From assembly GCA_963824085.1 (NCBI GenBank), contig CAWGNT010000002.1, positions 1 to 64,000 on the forward strand: 64,000 bases of DNA, written 5' to 3'. Origin of the DNA: JARRNE01 sp963824085 (GTDB lineage Bacteria; Pseudomonadota; Gammaproteobacteria; Chromatiales; Chromatiaceae). The position numbers were made by a program, and so were the translations under genes. The notes under the pieces were generated by a model, which worked only from the letters and a program-made list of their open reading frames with translations, had not been told where the DNA came from and did not search any database. Positions 7,498-16,017 of the stretch are shown here, piece by piece. The stretch's first letter is position 1. Every line of letters begins with the position of its first letter.

Positions 7498-10053
7498 CTA
7501 TTGGTCCGTCCCGATCCGGCATCGACCACCCTTCATTTCGACCCGCCCGAGTTGAAGCACTCCAATTTTTGGACTCGCTTTGATCAGTGGAAGATGCGAA
7601 CGCAAAATCCATTGCGCCCAGCTGCCAGGAATGTTGAGAAAGCCGATGCGAATGTCATGGAGTTGCAGCCATAGATTTTCCGATTTCGGCTTCTCGTCGT
7701 CTGTCACGGTGCTGACCTCCGTGTCAATCCGGACTCGCGGGCTCCCGAGCCATTGCAGCGTGAGTCTGTCACTTGCGAACGCGAGACGCACGCGCCCCAT
7801 TGGATCTGACTGACGACTGACCGCGGCATTGATCGCATCAGCGAACAACTCGAGATTCCGCAACTCGGCCCTGGCAACATACTGGATGTCAAATCTGTTA
7901 TCCAGCAGAGCCGGTACGTCGAGGGTCACGTCGTAGAGCGCTACTCGCAGATTTCGAAAGGGAATACCTAGCGGTTTGCGCCGAAAATCACCGACGGCCC
8001 CCTCACTGACGGAGAGTCCGACTTTTCCAATCCTCCCTTGCCGGAGCTTGGCCTCACCTTGGAGGGAAAGCGAGATCTCTGGCTGCGCGGCCGCGGAGAT
8101 ATACCTTTCGGACGTGGGTTTCTCGCTTTTCGGGGCCGGGTTGCACCCACCGGGAGACGGCGTGAATACATCCCTGTAGCCTTGACGGCAGCCTCCTTGC
8201 TGCCGACACTCCCGGCGGGTGCAACCCGGCCCCTTAGGCAGCGAACCGAAAAGGTCACGTGAGCTGCGTATATAACCGCGCAAGGCCTGTCGGATGCCTT
8301 CCTCGACCCGCTCCCTCAGCTCGTCCGAGCTTTTCCCACTGCTGCTCGCCAGATTTGTCCGCCAGGCCCTAGCCAGCATCTCCTCTCGGGCCGCCGGGCT
8401 CGGCGCGGCAGCTTCCGGCAGCTTGTACATCGACAGGAGCGGCGCCGCAGGCGGCACGTCCCTCAGCTTGTAAACCGACAGGATGGGCACACCGTCGACC
8501 TTTTCCGTATGGATCGCCTTCCCATACGGGTAGTCGGTTGTGCGGGAGCGGTACGCGCCGAGGAAGTACATCGCCGATGCCGCGTCCCGCACAAACACGA
8601 GGCGCGAATAATCCTTCGGCTCCAGGAAGGCGGCATCGAAAACGGCCGGGGCCTGCTCCACAAACACCGTAATGCGGGGACTCTTATCGTAATTCGCCAG
8701 CGCTTCGAGGGCGGAGCGATACGACAAACCGAAATAATCCATCTCCATTCTAAACCGCGCCCCCGGCAGGCCTCCGATCAAAGAATTGAAGTAAAGGCCT
8801 TCGTAGGGATGCGCTCTAACCATGAAGGAGACGACGGCTAACGCTTGCAGAGCGACCGCCGAAGCTATGAGCCTGCCGGTCCATGTTCGTGTCCGACGGC
8901 TTAGCTTCGACTTGAGGATCTTCGAGAGCTCCGTCCAACCGAGCAGCGCAAAGAACACAAGCCCCGGATAAATGAAGTACAGATGCCTCCATCCGTCATA
9001 GACCACTGAATGGAGAACTATCACCATCGCACATGGAACCAGCACCCAGCCCATGACGCTTAGGTCTAATATTCGGGTTCTCAGAAACGCCGGGAGGTCG
9101 CGGAGCAGATCACGCCCCACGCTGAGGATGCCAAGCGAGGAAAGCAGGAGATACACTGGCGGAACGGTCAATAACACCCAAACCGGTATATAATGCCACG
9201 GCAAGTTAGCTGCGCTGACAACGTCTCCCAGGTAAACCACGGTCCCACTCCAAGGGAAGCGAGACATTTCCTTTAGCGCTTGCCAGAGATGATACAGCGG
9301 GCCGTCCCAGAGGATCGGCCAGAAAAGTAGCATGCCGACGAAGAAAAAGGCGCCATATATGCCTCCGGTCAGGATGAGCTGGCGCCATCTCGTTCTGTCC
9401 TGGAATAGAAGATCGCCAATGAGCCAGGACATGGTGAACGCTGGGACCAACAGGCCGAGAATCCTGATGGCAACGGTCAATCCCGAGCTTAACCCATGCA
9501 GGATTGCCCACTTTACCGTCTTTTGGTCGCCAAACCGCTGCAGCGTGAGAAAGCTGATGATCATCAAAGAGAGAAAGGGCAAGTCCTTGGAGTTGTAAAA
9601 AGCCTGCCCGAATATTCGTGGGCAGGTCACCAGCATGAGGCAACCTAGCAAAGCGATGTGCCAGTCATTGAAGCGCGCGCGGCAAAAGAGGTAAAAACAC
9701 CAGACGCTGAAATAGAATAGGAGAAAATTCAGAAGGTGACGCAGCCGAAAGCGCTGCTGGGTGTCCTTCGGTCCAATGATCCGATCAACTCCGTCAAGCA
9801 GGATTTCAAAAGCCGGCCCGTGGTATTTGTCCCAGTCGGTGATGAGCTTGCGGTCACTCGTGAACATGTAATCGACCACGGTATGGCCGTAGCGCTGCTG
9901 CTCAGGCTCGTCCCACGAGATGCCGTAGTCCTTGTAAATGCCGAGTCCGGTAAGAAGGAACGCCAGAAAGAACGCCGTGACGATCCACTTCTCTTTGGAG
10001 ATGCCGCCTATTTTGCGGCTGACGGCCGTCCCGGGATCAGCAGGGTGATTCAT
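7498..10053 (-). CDS. Membrane glycosyltransferase (PMT/ArnT-like) fused to LmeA-like (DUF2993) domain through a MITE
   Basis: An 851-residue open frame. Residues 1 to about 535 form a GT39/ArnT-type polytopic glycosyltransferase with the acidic pair in the first periplasmic loop (ISWDEPEQQRYGH) and about ten hydrophobic helices. Residues from about 560 to the end resemble the DUF2993/LmeA lipid-binding fold (VALYDVTLDVPALL; RAELRNLELFADAIN). This second domain is interrupted at residues about 594-651 by a low-complexity, Arg/Cys-rich stretch translated from a dispersed repeat at 8100-8272. Removing 171 bp between the two TATA copies (8100 and 8271) restores a plausible GYISAAAQPEIS sequence in frame. 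The start at ATG 10053 has GGAG 9 nt upstream. Whether the PMT-LmeA fusion is ancestral, or whether the downstream domain still folds, is unknown. Confidence 0.75.
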   Translation of the reverse strand: MNHPADPGTAVSRKIGGISKEKWIVTAFFLAFLLTGLGIYKDYGISWDEPEQQRYGHTVVDYMFTSDRKLITDWDKYHGPAFEILLDGVDRIIGPKDTQQRFRLRHLLNFLLFYFSVWCFYLFCRARFNDWHIALLGCLMLVTCPRIFGQAFYNSKDLPFLSLMIISFLTLQRFGDQKTVKWAILHGLSSGLTVAIRILGLLVPAFTMSWLIGDLLFQDRTRWRQLILTGGIYGAFFFVGMLLFWPILWDGPLYHLWQALKEMSRFPWSGTVVYLGDVVSAANLPWHYIPVWVLLTVPPVYLLLSSLGILSVGRDLLRDLPAFLRTRILDLSVMGWVLVPCAMVIVLHSVVYDGWRHLYFIYPGLVFFALLGWTELSKILKSKLSRRTRTWTGRLIASAVALQALAVVSFMVRAHPYEGLYFNSLIGGLPGARFRMEMDYFGLSYRSALEALANYDKSPRITVFVEQAPAVFDAAFLEPKDYSRLVFVRDAASAMYFLGAYRSRTTDYPYGKAIHTEKVDGVPILSVYKLRDVPPAAPLLSMYKLPEAAAPSPAAREEMLARAWRTNLASSSGKSSDELRERVEEGIRQALRGYIRSSRDLFGSLPKGPGCTRRECRQQGGCRQGYRDVFTPSPGGCNPAPKSEKPTSERYISAAAQPEISLSLQGEAKLRQGRIGKVGLSVSEGAVGDFRRKPLGIPFRNLRVALYDVTLDVPALLDNRFDIQYVARAELRNLELFADAINAAVSRQSDPMGRVRLAFASDRLTLQWLGSPRVRIDTEVSTVTDDEKPKSENLWLQLHDIRIGFLNIPGSWAQWILRSHLPLIKASPKIGVLQLGRVEMKGGRCRIGTDQ
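8100..8272 (+). repeat. MITE-like palindromic element, copy 1 (inside coding sequence)
   Basis: A 173-bp element bounded by TATAC and GTATA. It has outer inverted arms, an inner arm pair (GGGGCCGGGTTGCACC and GGTGCAACCCGGCCCC), the core GTGAATACATCCCTGTAG, and an internal hairpin GGCAGC/GCTGCC. It is nearly identical to copy 4 at 43328-43492. It lies in the coding sequence of the GT39/LmeA gene without breaking the frame. The spacing of 171 bp (57 codons) between the left TATA and the right TATA fits an insertion with TA or TATA target duplication. Confidence 0.9.
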
Positions 10054-10108
10054 GTGAGGAAGCTCCGGAGGTCAGGGCCCTGCGCATGTTTCCTCAACGC
10101 GATTAGCG

Positions 10109-10237
10109 CTAAAGCTCAGGTGCGCCGCGGGGCCAGGGGTCTGGGGCTGGCCGTCGGAACACGCCGTGAATACCTTCATGCAGGCTCCGCGGCGCCCTCC
10201 GGCGCCGAGGGTTCCGCCGACCCGCGCCAGACCCACC
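10109..10237 (+). repeat. Palindromic element sharing the MITE core
   Basis: An imperfect palindrome with arms GGGTCTGG...GTCGGAAC (10138-10160) and GTTCCGCCGAC...CCAGACCC (10209-10232). Its centre, CGCCGTGAATACCTTCATG, matches the core of the four MITE-like copies, followed by a hairpin GGCGCC/GGCGCC in the same relative place. Arms and ends differ from the TATAC family, so it is a relative rather than a fifth copy. Confidence 0.65.
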
Positions 10238-10500
10238 AGCTGAGGGAAGAATCCAGTCGCCTTGTTCAGAACGGGAGATGTTGCGGAGGCGACCACATCC
10301 CATTCGCGCCAAGCTCCGGTTGGGCATTCGCGATGGATCATCCCGGGCGTGCGACCTCGGCGGTGCCGCGGGCCGGCTCGAAACTCGCCGGCGGCGCAGC
10401 GGGACTGTGCTCATCTGCGGTGCCGTTTCTCCAACTTGGACTTACGCTCCCATCGGCGTCCCGCGTCGGCAAACGGAGGACCAGGGCTGTAGTCGGTCAG

Positions 10501-10567
10501 TCCCCCTTCAAACAAAGGGGGGTTCTGGCTCGGTAATTCCCCCAACCCGCTTTCTCAAAGGGGGAGG
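10501..10567. repeat. CCCCCTT...AAGGGGG double hairpin
   Basis: Two adjacent hairpins, CCCCCTTcaaacAAAGGGGGG and TTCCCCCAACCCGCTTTCTCAAAGGGGGA (second arm pair CCCCC/GGGGG). Repeats of this composition occur between genes in many proteobacteria. Only one copy is in the window, so recombination or transcription-termination roles cannot be judged. Confidence 0.55.
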
Positions 10568-10688
10568 TGAACGGTTACCCGGGTTACCTAGGGCTGGTTT
10601 CGAAGGCGCTGTCCGGATGATATGCTTCGGCGGCCCCGGGAGTCACGCGGGCCGCCATCGTTGACCTATTTCGCTTACCTGCGGAGAC

Positions 10689-11663
10689 ATGCGCGAATCG
10701 ACCTTTGAACGAGGCAATGCCTGCGGTACCTCTCGGCTTGGCATCGTCGTGCCGTGCTTCAACGAGGAGTCCGTGCTGCCTGAGACCGCGCGGAGACTGA
10801 CTGCGCTGATTGAGCGGCTGATCGAGGAGGGCCGCATCGCGCCGACGAGCAAAGTCTGCTTCGTCGATGACGGCAGCCGCGACGGTACTTGGGCTTTAAT
10901 TGAACGACTGGCCCGGGACAGTCCCCTCGTGTCCGGCATAAAGCTGTCGCGGAACCGCGGCCATCAGAACGCGCTGCTCGCTGGCCTTTTTACCGCTGAC
11001 GGTGATGTTCTGGTGAGTGTCGACGCAGATCTGCAGGATGACATTGGTGTTATCCCGGACATGTTAACCGAGTACAGCCGGGGGATAGACATTGTGTACG
11101 GGGTCCGTAAAGAGCGTTTAACGGATCGTCCGTTCAAGCGGTACACGGCCGAGGTCTTCTACCGTTTGATGAGCATTCTCGGCGCCGAGTCGATCTACAA
11201 CCACGCGGATTTTCGGCTGATGAGCCGGTGCGCTGTCGAGGCGCTCAAGCAGTTTCGGGAGGTGAATTTGTTTCTCCGCGGCCTGGTGCCCCTTGTCGGA
11301 TTCCCGTCTGCCATCGTCACATATGCTCGATCCGAACGCTTCGCAGGGGAATCGAAATACCCGCTACGCAGTATGTTCGGTCTTGCCCTCGATGCGGTGA
11401 CATCCTTCTCAGTCGTGCCGCTGCGACTCATCACGCTGACGGGCTTCATCCTGTTCATACTGAGCGCAGTAATGGTCGCATGGTCCCTCTGGGTCCGACT
11501 TTTCACCAGTCATGCGGTACCCGGCTGGACATCAACCATATTACCGATCTATCTCCTGGGTGGTGTGCAGATTCTATGTGTCGGCATCATCGGGGAGTAC
11601 CTTGGTAAGGTCTATCAGGAAGTAAAGGCCCGGCCGCGCTATATCATCGAGAAGATGATCTAA
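10689..11663 (+). CDS. Glycosyltransferase family 2 with C-terminal membrane helices (GtrB-like)
   Basis: A 324-residue GtrB/ArnC-type enzyme. It has the GT-A domain start LGIVVPCFNEES, Asp60-Asp61 in DDGSRDG, DADLQDD at about residue 114, and the family stretch GVRKERLTDRPFKR. It ends with two membrane helices at about residues 235-260 and 272-300. It should transfer a sugar from a nucleotide donor to undecaprenyl phosphate at the inner face of the membrane. The next gene encodes GtrA and the one after it a GT39-type polymer glycosyltransferase, together a complete synthase-flippase-transferase set for decorating a surface glycan. Confidence 0.92.
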   Translation: MRESTFERGNACGTSRLGIVVPCFNEESVLPETARRLTALIERLIEEGRIAPTSKVCFVDDGSRDGTWALIERLARDSPLVSGIKLSRNRGHQNALLAGLFTADGDVLVSVDADLQDDIGVIPDMLTEYSRGIDIVYGVRKERLTDRPFKRYTAEVFYRLMSILGAESIYNHADFRLMSRCAVEALKQFREVNLFLRGLVPLVGFPSAIVTYARSERFAGESKYPLRSMFGLALDAVTSFSVVPLRLITLTGFILFILSAVMVAWSLWVRLFTSHAVPGWTSTILPIYLLGGVQILCVGIIGEYLGKVYQEVKARPRYIIEKMI

Positions 11664-11693
11664 GCACTGGACTATTCGCAAGCCGGCACAGTA

Positions 11694-12188
11694 GTGCGAG
11701 GAATCAGTCTCTTGAGAGGCAACCGCGGCGGGAAACTGGGCTGGGTCCCTGCTGCGTTCGGTTTACTGGACCGATTGCCGAGCTTCGCGCTGGTCGGTGC
11801 TATAGCCACCGCCGTCCAATATCTGATCCTGTTTTTGCTGGTAGATTTAGCCGGGTCCAATCCCGTATTGGCGTCGGGGGCCGGATTCGTCGTTAGCGCG
11901 TTTGTGAATTATTTCCTCAATTATCGGTTTACCTTTCGCAGCACCGAGCAACACCGACTGGCACTCATAAGGTTCATGACGGTCGCAGGTATCGGGCTCA
12001 GCTTGAACTCGGCGGTCATGCACACGCTAATTGCAGGAGGCGTCCACTACCTCTTTGCCCAGGTCTTCGCGACGGGAGCGGTTTTGCTTTGCACTTTCGC
12101 CGGACATTCGATCTGGACATTCGGCAGCAGCCGAGCACGCGGCATGGCCGCGATTCGGCGCTTCGTACGGGAACACCGCCTAAGGTGA
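11694..12188 (+). CDS. GtrA family membrane protein (putative flippase)
   Basis: A 164-residue GtrA protein with four hydrophobic helices (for example ALVGAIATAVQYLILFLL) and the family feature FVVSAFVNYFLNYRFTF. It is about 30 residues longer at the N-terminus than the GtrA protein at 5768; the two are not close copies. The start is GTG 11694. Its stop overlaps the GTG start of the next gene (GTGA at 12185-12188), which suggests translational coupling. It probably flips the lipid-linked sugar made by the preceding GtrB-like enzyme. Confidence 0.88.
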   Translation: MRGISLLRGNRGGKLGWVPAAFGLLDRLPSFALVGAIATAVQYLILFLLVDLAGSNPVLASGAGFVVSAFVNYFLNYRFTFRSTEQHRLALIRFMTVAGIGLSLNSAVMHTLIAGGVHYLFAQVFATGAVLLCTFAGHSIWTFGSSRARGMAAIRRFVREHRLR

Positions 12189-13630
12189 GCAGAACCTTTT
12201 TGCTCCGCACGGATGGGACGGCGCTGGGGTTGGTGGTGATCGCGGCGCTCGTGATCCGCGCGCTGGTTACCGTTGGTGTCCTTGCAACCGGCTCGGGTCC
12301 AAACGCATTCCATGCCCCCGACACCGACTCTTATCTGCAGGATGCGCAGGAGCTACTTGAAACCGGTACCTTCGGACCCCCTGGGGAGCCGGAAATCGTC
12401 CGCACGCCAGGTTACCCTCTACTGCTGCTGCCGGGAGTCAGCCTGGGCGCACCGGAATTGGTTACCGTCATGCTTCAGATCCTGCTCAGCACCCTCACCG
12501 TCATACTTGTCTACGATCTGGGGTGGGTCGTGACCCGGGACCGTAGAACCGCGCTTATCGCAGCAGGGCTCTATGCGATCGAGCCCCTTTCGGCACTGTA
12601 TGCAAGCCTGATTCTGACTGAAACACTGTTCACCTTTCTCGTCGCGAGCGCCCTCGATCTCCTCGTCCGCTACCAGGCGAGCGGGCGCTGGCGCGATGCG
12701 GTACTGGCGGCGGTTCCGCTCGCCGCCTCCATCTACGTGCGGCCGGTATCCTACTTCTTGCCGCTTTGGCTCGGGGCGCTCCTCGCTGCCATGGCACTGC
12801 GCTCGGGTCCCGAGCGCACACAGCGCCTCACGCATGCAGTCCTTTTCGTCGTCACGGCCGTGGCGCTCGTCGGTGCCTGGCAGGTTCGCAACGCTTGGGT
12901 TGCGGGCTACACCGGTTTCTCTGCGATCCAGGACATAAACCTGTACTTCTACAATGGCGCGGCCGTCTTGGCATCAGAGGACGGGCTCCCGTACTATCGG
13001 GTCCAGGAGAAGATGGGCTACCGGGATCGCCAGCTATACCTCGAGCAGCACCCCGAGCAGATCGGATGGTCGGACGCCGAACGCTATCGCGGCATGGGGC
13101 GTGCCGGGATTGCCATCATCTTGCATCATCCATTGGAGTACGCTGTGATCCATCTGCAGGGCATGCTGCGCGCCCTCGTCGATCCGGGGGCCGTCGATTA
13201 TCTGCGCTTGTATCGGCTGTATCCGGCGCAGGGTGGCCTGCTTGGAGATGCCGTCGACAAGGGCATCCTTGCGGCAGCTGCACGGCTGGTGCAGGAGCGT
13301 CCGCTTGCCTTCTGGTCCATGGCCGCCCTCGGGATCCTGCTCGCGGCCTATTACCTGCTGGCGTTCGTTGGCTTGTTCTCGCGCAGGATTTCATGGGCGG
13401 CGACGTGGCTCCTGCTCGGCGTCGCCGTCTACTTCGTCCTGATCTCCGGTGGCCCGGCGAGCCTGAGTCGCTTTCGTCATCCTGTGATGCCGATCGTCTG
13501 CTTGTTCGCGGCGGCGGGGATGGTCGAAATTCTGGCGCGCTGGGGCCGGTACAGGCGCCAGCGAACCCGGTGGCCGGGAAAGCACCTCTTAATCCCCGTT
13601 TCCTACGGCGCTGCCCTTGCAATACGCTGA
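12185..13630 (+). CDS. Membrane glycosyltransferase (GT39/ArnT-like)
   Basis: A 481-residue polytopic protein with the GT39/PMT pattern. An acidic first periplasmic loop contains DTDSYLQDAQ and RTPGYPLLL, and about ten hydrophobic helices follow, including a TETLFTFLVASALDLLVRY segment. It would move a sugar from undecaprenyl phosphate onto an acceptor on the periplasmic side. The frame is open upstream, but GTG 12185 overlaps the gtrA stop and removes an Arg-rich, unconserved leader, so I take it as the start. It is the last gene of the GT2-GtrA-GT39 set; the ubi operon follows on the opposite strand after 102 bp. Confidence 0.85.
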   Translation: MSRTFLLRTDGTALGLVVIAALVIRALVTVGVLATGSGPNAFHAPDTDSYLQDAQELLETGTFGPPGEPEIVRTPGYPLLLLPGVSLGAPELVTVMLQILLSTLTVILVYDLGWVVTRDRRTALIAAGLYAIEPLSALYASLILTETLFTFLVASALDLLVRYQASGRWRDAVLAAVPLAASIYVRPVSYFLPLWLGALLAAMALRSGPERTQRLTHAVLFVVTAVALVGAWQVRNAWVAGYTGFSAIQDINLYFYNGAAVLASEDGLPYYRVQEKMGYRDRQLYLEQHPEQIGWSDAERYRGMGRAGIAIILHHPLEYAVIHLQGMLRALVDPGAVDYLRLYRLYPAQGGLLGDAVDKGILAAAARLVQERPLAFWSMAALGILLAAYYLLAFVGLFSRRISWAATWLLLGVAVYFVLISGGPASLSRFRHPVMPIVCLFAAAGMVEILARWGRYRRQRTRWPGKHLLIPVSYGAALAIR

Positions 13631-13732
13631 TTCTCGGAACGTACTCGGCGGAGGTTGCCCGCTGGTACAAGGGGGTCGCGTGGAGCTTCGGCCAAGGGGC
13701 TTCCGCGGGGCGAAGAGGCGTCGCGGAGGCGT

Positions 13733-15379
13733 TCAGGCCGTCATCCGGACCAACAGCCAGCCGCCCGCCAGGAAGCAGGCGCCGGCCAGGACCTGCGCCG
13801 TCGTATTTGTCAGCATGGCCCCGGGTCCAAGGATGAGGATGAGGGTGCCGCTGAGGATCAAGGCACCGCCGCCGAAGGCGGCGAGCATCTGCGAACGATG
13901 GGTCCGCATCTCCCGGCGCAGCAGCTCGAGCTCGTCGGAGCGCCACCGGATTGGCAGACTTTGCTGCTCCAGGCCGCTGAGAACCTTGTAGGCGAGGAGG
14001 GGCAGCTCGGGCAGCTGCTCGGAAAAGAGTCCCAAGTTGCGCCGCGCCCGCTCCAGGATCGCCTTTGGCCCCACCTGCTCCTTCATCCAGCGCTCCATGA
14101 AGGGCTTGGCCGTAGTCCAGAGGTCGAGCTCGGGATAGAGCTGGCGCCCAAGACCCTCGATGTTGAGCAGGGTTTTTTGCAGCAGGACGAGCTGGGGCTG
14201 GACCTCCATGTTGAAGCGTCGGGCCGTCTGGAAGAGCCGCAGCAGGAAGTGGCCGAAGGAGATCTCGGAGAGGGGCTTCTCGAAGATGGGCTCGCTCACC
14301 GTGCGGATGGCCGACTCGAACTCGTCTACCCGGGTTCCCGGCGGGACCCAGCCGGACTCCACGTGCAGCTCGGCGACCCGGCGGTAGTCCCGCTTGAAAA
14401 AGGCCAGCAGGTTCTCGGCCAGATAGCGTTGATCTCCCTTTGTCAGCGTTCCGACGATCCCGAAGTCCACCGCGATGTAGCGTCCGCTGGGCTCCACGAA
14501 GATGTTCCCCGGGTGCATGTCGGCGTGGAAGAAGTTGTCGCGGAACACCTGGGTGAAGAAGATCTCGACGCCGCGCTCGCCCAGGAGCCGCATGCTGACG
14601 CCCTGTGCCTTGAGAGCGGGCACGTCGCTTACGGGCGTGCCGTAGATACGCTCCATGACCATCACGTTGGAGCGCGTGAGGTCCCAGTAGACCTCGGGGA
14701 CATAGAGGGCTTCGCTGCCGAGAAAATTGCGCCTCAGCTGTGCCGCGTTCGCGGCCTCGCGCTGCAGGTCGAGCTCGTCGAAGATGGTCTTCTCGTATTC
14801 CTGCACGACCTCGACGGGACGCAGCCGCCGCCCCTCTTTCCAGTAGCGCTGCGCCAACTCGGCGACTATGTACATGAGGCCGATATCGCGCCGGATGATC
14901 CTCTCGACCCCCGGGCGCAACACCTTGACGACGACCTCGCGCCCGTCCTTCGAACGGGCGGTGTGGACCTGGGCGATGGACGCGGATGCGAGCGGAATCT
15001 CGCTGAAGTCGTCGAGCGCCGATTCGATGGGTCGCTTCCAGCTCTTCTCGATCAGGGAACGCGCCGTGGTACCCGGGAACGGAGGTACGCGATCCTGGAG
15101 CTTGGCGAGCTCCACCGCGAGGTCGTCCGGCAGGAGGTCGCGCCGAGTGGAAAGGATTTGGCCGAACTTGACGAAGATCGGACCCAGATCCTCGAGGACG
15201 CGCCGGATGCGGACCGGATAGGGCGGTAGGTCGCGTCGCAGCCAGTACCAGGGCGTCAGGTAGAGGAGGAAACGCAGCGGGCGGAAGAGGTGGGTCGCGA
15301 GTATGACCTCGTCCAGTCCGTGGCGGAGCAACACGAGGTTGATGTGGATCAGGCGGAAGGCCTGAGCGGGGCGGATCAT
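13733..15379 (-). CDS. ubiB: UbiB, atypical kinase/ATPase for ubiquinone synthesis
   Basis: A 548-residue UbiB/ADCK3 family protein. The KxGQ motif is in FVKFGQILSTRRDLLP at about residue 70, the Ala/Gly-rich loop in ASASIAQVHTA, and the nucleotide-site acids in FFHADMHPGN and AVDFGIVG. Two C-terminal membrane helices end at the C-terminus. UbiB is a membrane-bound ATPase needed for ubiquinone assembly. It is the last gene of ubiE-ubiJ-ubiB, overlapping ubiJ by 4 bp. Confidence 0.97.
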   Translation of the reverse strand: MIRPAQAFRLIHINLVLLRHGLDEVILATHLFRPLRFLLYLTPWYWLRRDLPPYPVRIRRVLEDLGPIFVKFGQILSTRRDLLPDDLAVELAKLQDRVPPFPGTTARSLIEKSWKRPIESALDDFSEIPLASASIAQVHTARSKDGREVVVKVLRPGVERIIRRDIGLMYIVAELAQRYWKEGRRLRPVEVVQEYEKTIFDELDLQREAANAAQLRRNFLGSEALYVPEVYWDLTRSNVMVMERIYGTPVSDVPALKAQGVSMRLLGERGVEIFFTQVFRDNFFHADMHPGNIFVEPSGRYIAVDFGIVGTLTKGDQRYLAENLLAFFKRDYRRVAELHVESGWVPPGTRVDEFESAIRTVSEPIFEKPLSEISFGHFLLRLFQTARRFNMEVQPQLVLLQKTLLNIEGLGRQLYPELDLWTTAKPFMERWMKEQVGPKAILERARRNLGLFSEQLPELPLLAYKVLSGLEQQSLPIRWRSDELELLRREMRTHRSQMLAAFGGGALILSGTLILILGPGAMLTNTTAQVLAGACFLAGGWLLVRMTA

Positions 15380-16017
15380 TGCTCGCCGTCGGTCTGCGGG
15401 AGCCTCTGTGCGATGCGGTCGACGCGCGCGGCCAGACGCTCGACGTCGTCGCGCAGCCTATCCACCTCGTCGAGAAACGCCTCAGTCTCGTAGCGGGTCG
15501 GAAGGAGCCGGCCTTCCTCCTGGAGATACTCCTTGACATCCTGGGCGAGTGTATCGGCCGAGCGGTCGCCCCAGCGTTGAGTGGCGCGGACGGCGGACCC
15601 GATCTCATGGGCGGCGGGATCGCCGATGATGCGGGAGAGCTGCTCCTCCCAGTCCACCTCGATGCCCCCGATCAGACGGCCAAATTCCTGGGCGAGGTGG
15701 GTGTCGCCGGACACCTGGACCTGCCCGGAGAAGAGCTGGTCCTCCTTGCGCTGCGTGACGCCGATGCGCGTGAGGGCCAGCGGCGGTCCCCGCAGCACGC
15801 AGTCGGGCTCGCCGGCGTAGTCGCCGAATACTTGTATGCCCTTGGTGCCTGGGATCAGATAGAGGCGCGTGCCGAATCCCGTGACCTCGATGCAGATCAC
15901 CCGGCCGTGCAGCCGCGCGAGCCGCTGCGCGCCCTCGGGGTCCAGGGCGAGGTATCGGTTGAGCGCCTGCTCCACTCCGGCCGCGGCGGCTTCCGGGATT
16001 GGCAGCCCCCCGCTCAC
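15376..16017 (-). CDS. ubiJ: UbiJ, SCP2-domain accessory factor for ubiquinone synthesis
   Basis: A 213-residue UbiJ. An SCP2-like lipid-binding domain covers roughly residues 10-115 (for example RVICIEVTGFGTRLYLIP), and a C-terminal charged, heptad-like coiled coil (about residues 170-205, DEVDRLRDDVERLAARVDR) is typical of the family. UbiJ organises the ubiquinone biosynthesis complex with UbiK in the cytosol. It overlaps ubiE and ubiB by 4 bp each, so the three proteins are translated from one coupled message. Confidence 0.95.
   Translation of the reverse strand: MSGGLPIPEAAAAGVEQALNRYLALDPEGAQRLARLHGRVICIEVTGFGTRLYLIPGTKGIQVFGDYAGEPDCVLRGPPLALTRIGVTQRKEDQLFSGQVQVSGDTHLAQEFGRLIGGIEVDWEEQLSRIIGDPAAHEIGSAVRATQRWGDRSADTLAQDVKEYLQEEGRLLPTRYETEAFLDEVDRLRDDVERLAARVDRIAQRLPQTDGEQ

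Larger units (their letters stand above)
10054..10688. other. Intergenic region between divergent glycan genes
   Basis: 635 bp without a credible gene, between the minus-strand GT39/LmeA gene and the plus-strand GT2 gene. It holds a large imperfect palindrome at about 10109-10237 and a double CCCCCTT hairpin element at 10501-10567 (listed separately). The promoters of both divergent transcripts should be here, but I see no pair of hexamers good enough to call. Confidence 0.6.

Noticed and set aside
10072..10664. Several 76-128-codon frames in the gap before the GtrB-like gene.
   Set aside because: They run through palindromic repeats on both strands, have Arg/Gly/Pro-rich composition and lack ribosome-binding sites.
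13116..15608. 830-codon minus-strand open frame over ubiB and the end of the GT39-type gene.
   Set aside because: The composition is Arg/Pro/Ala-rich with no domain. It is the shadow of ubiB, which is on the same strand in another phase.
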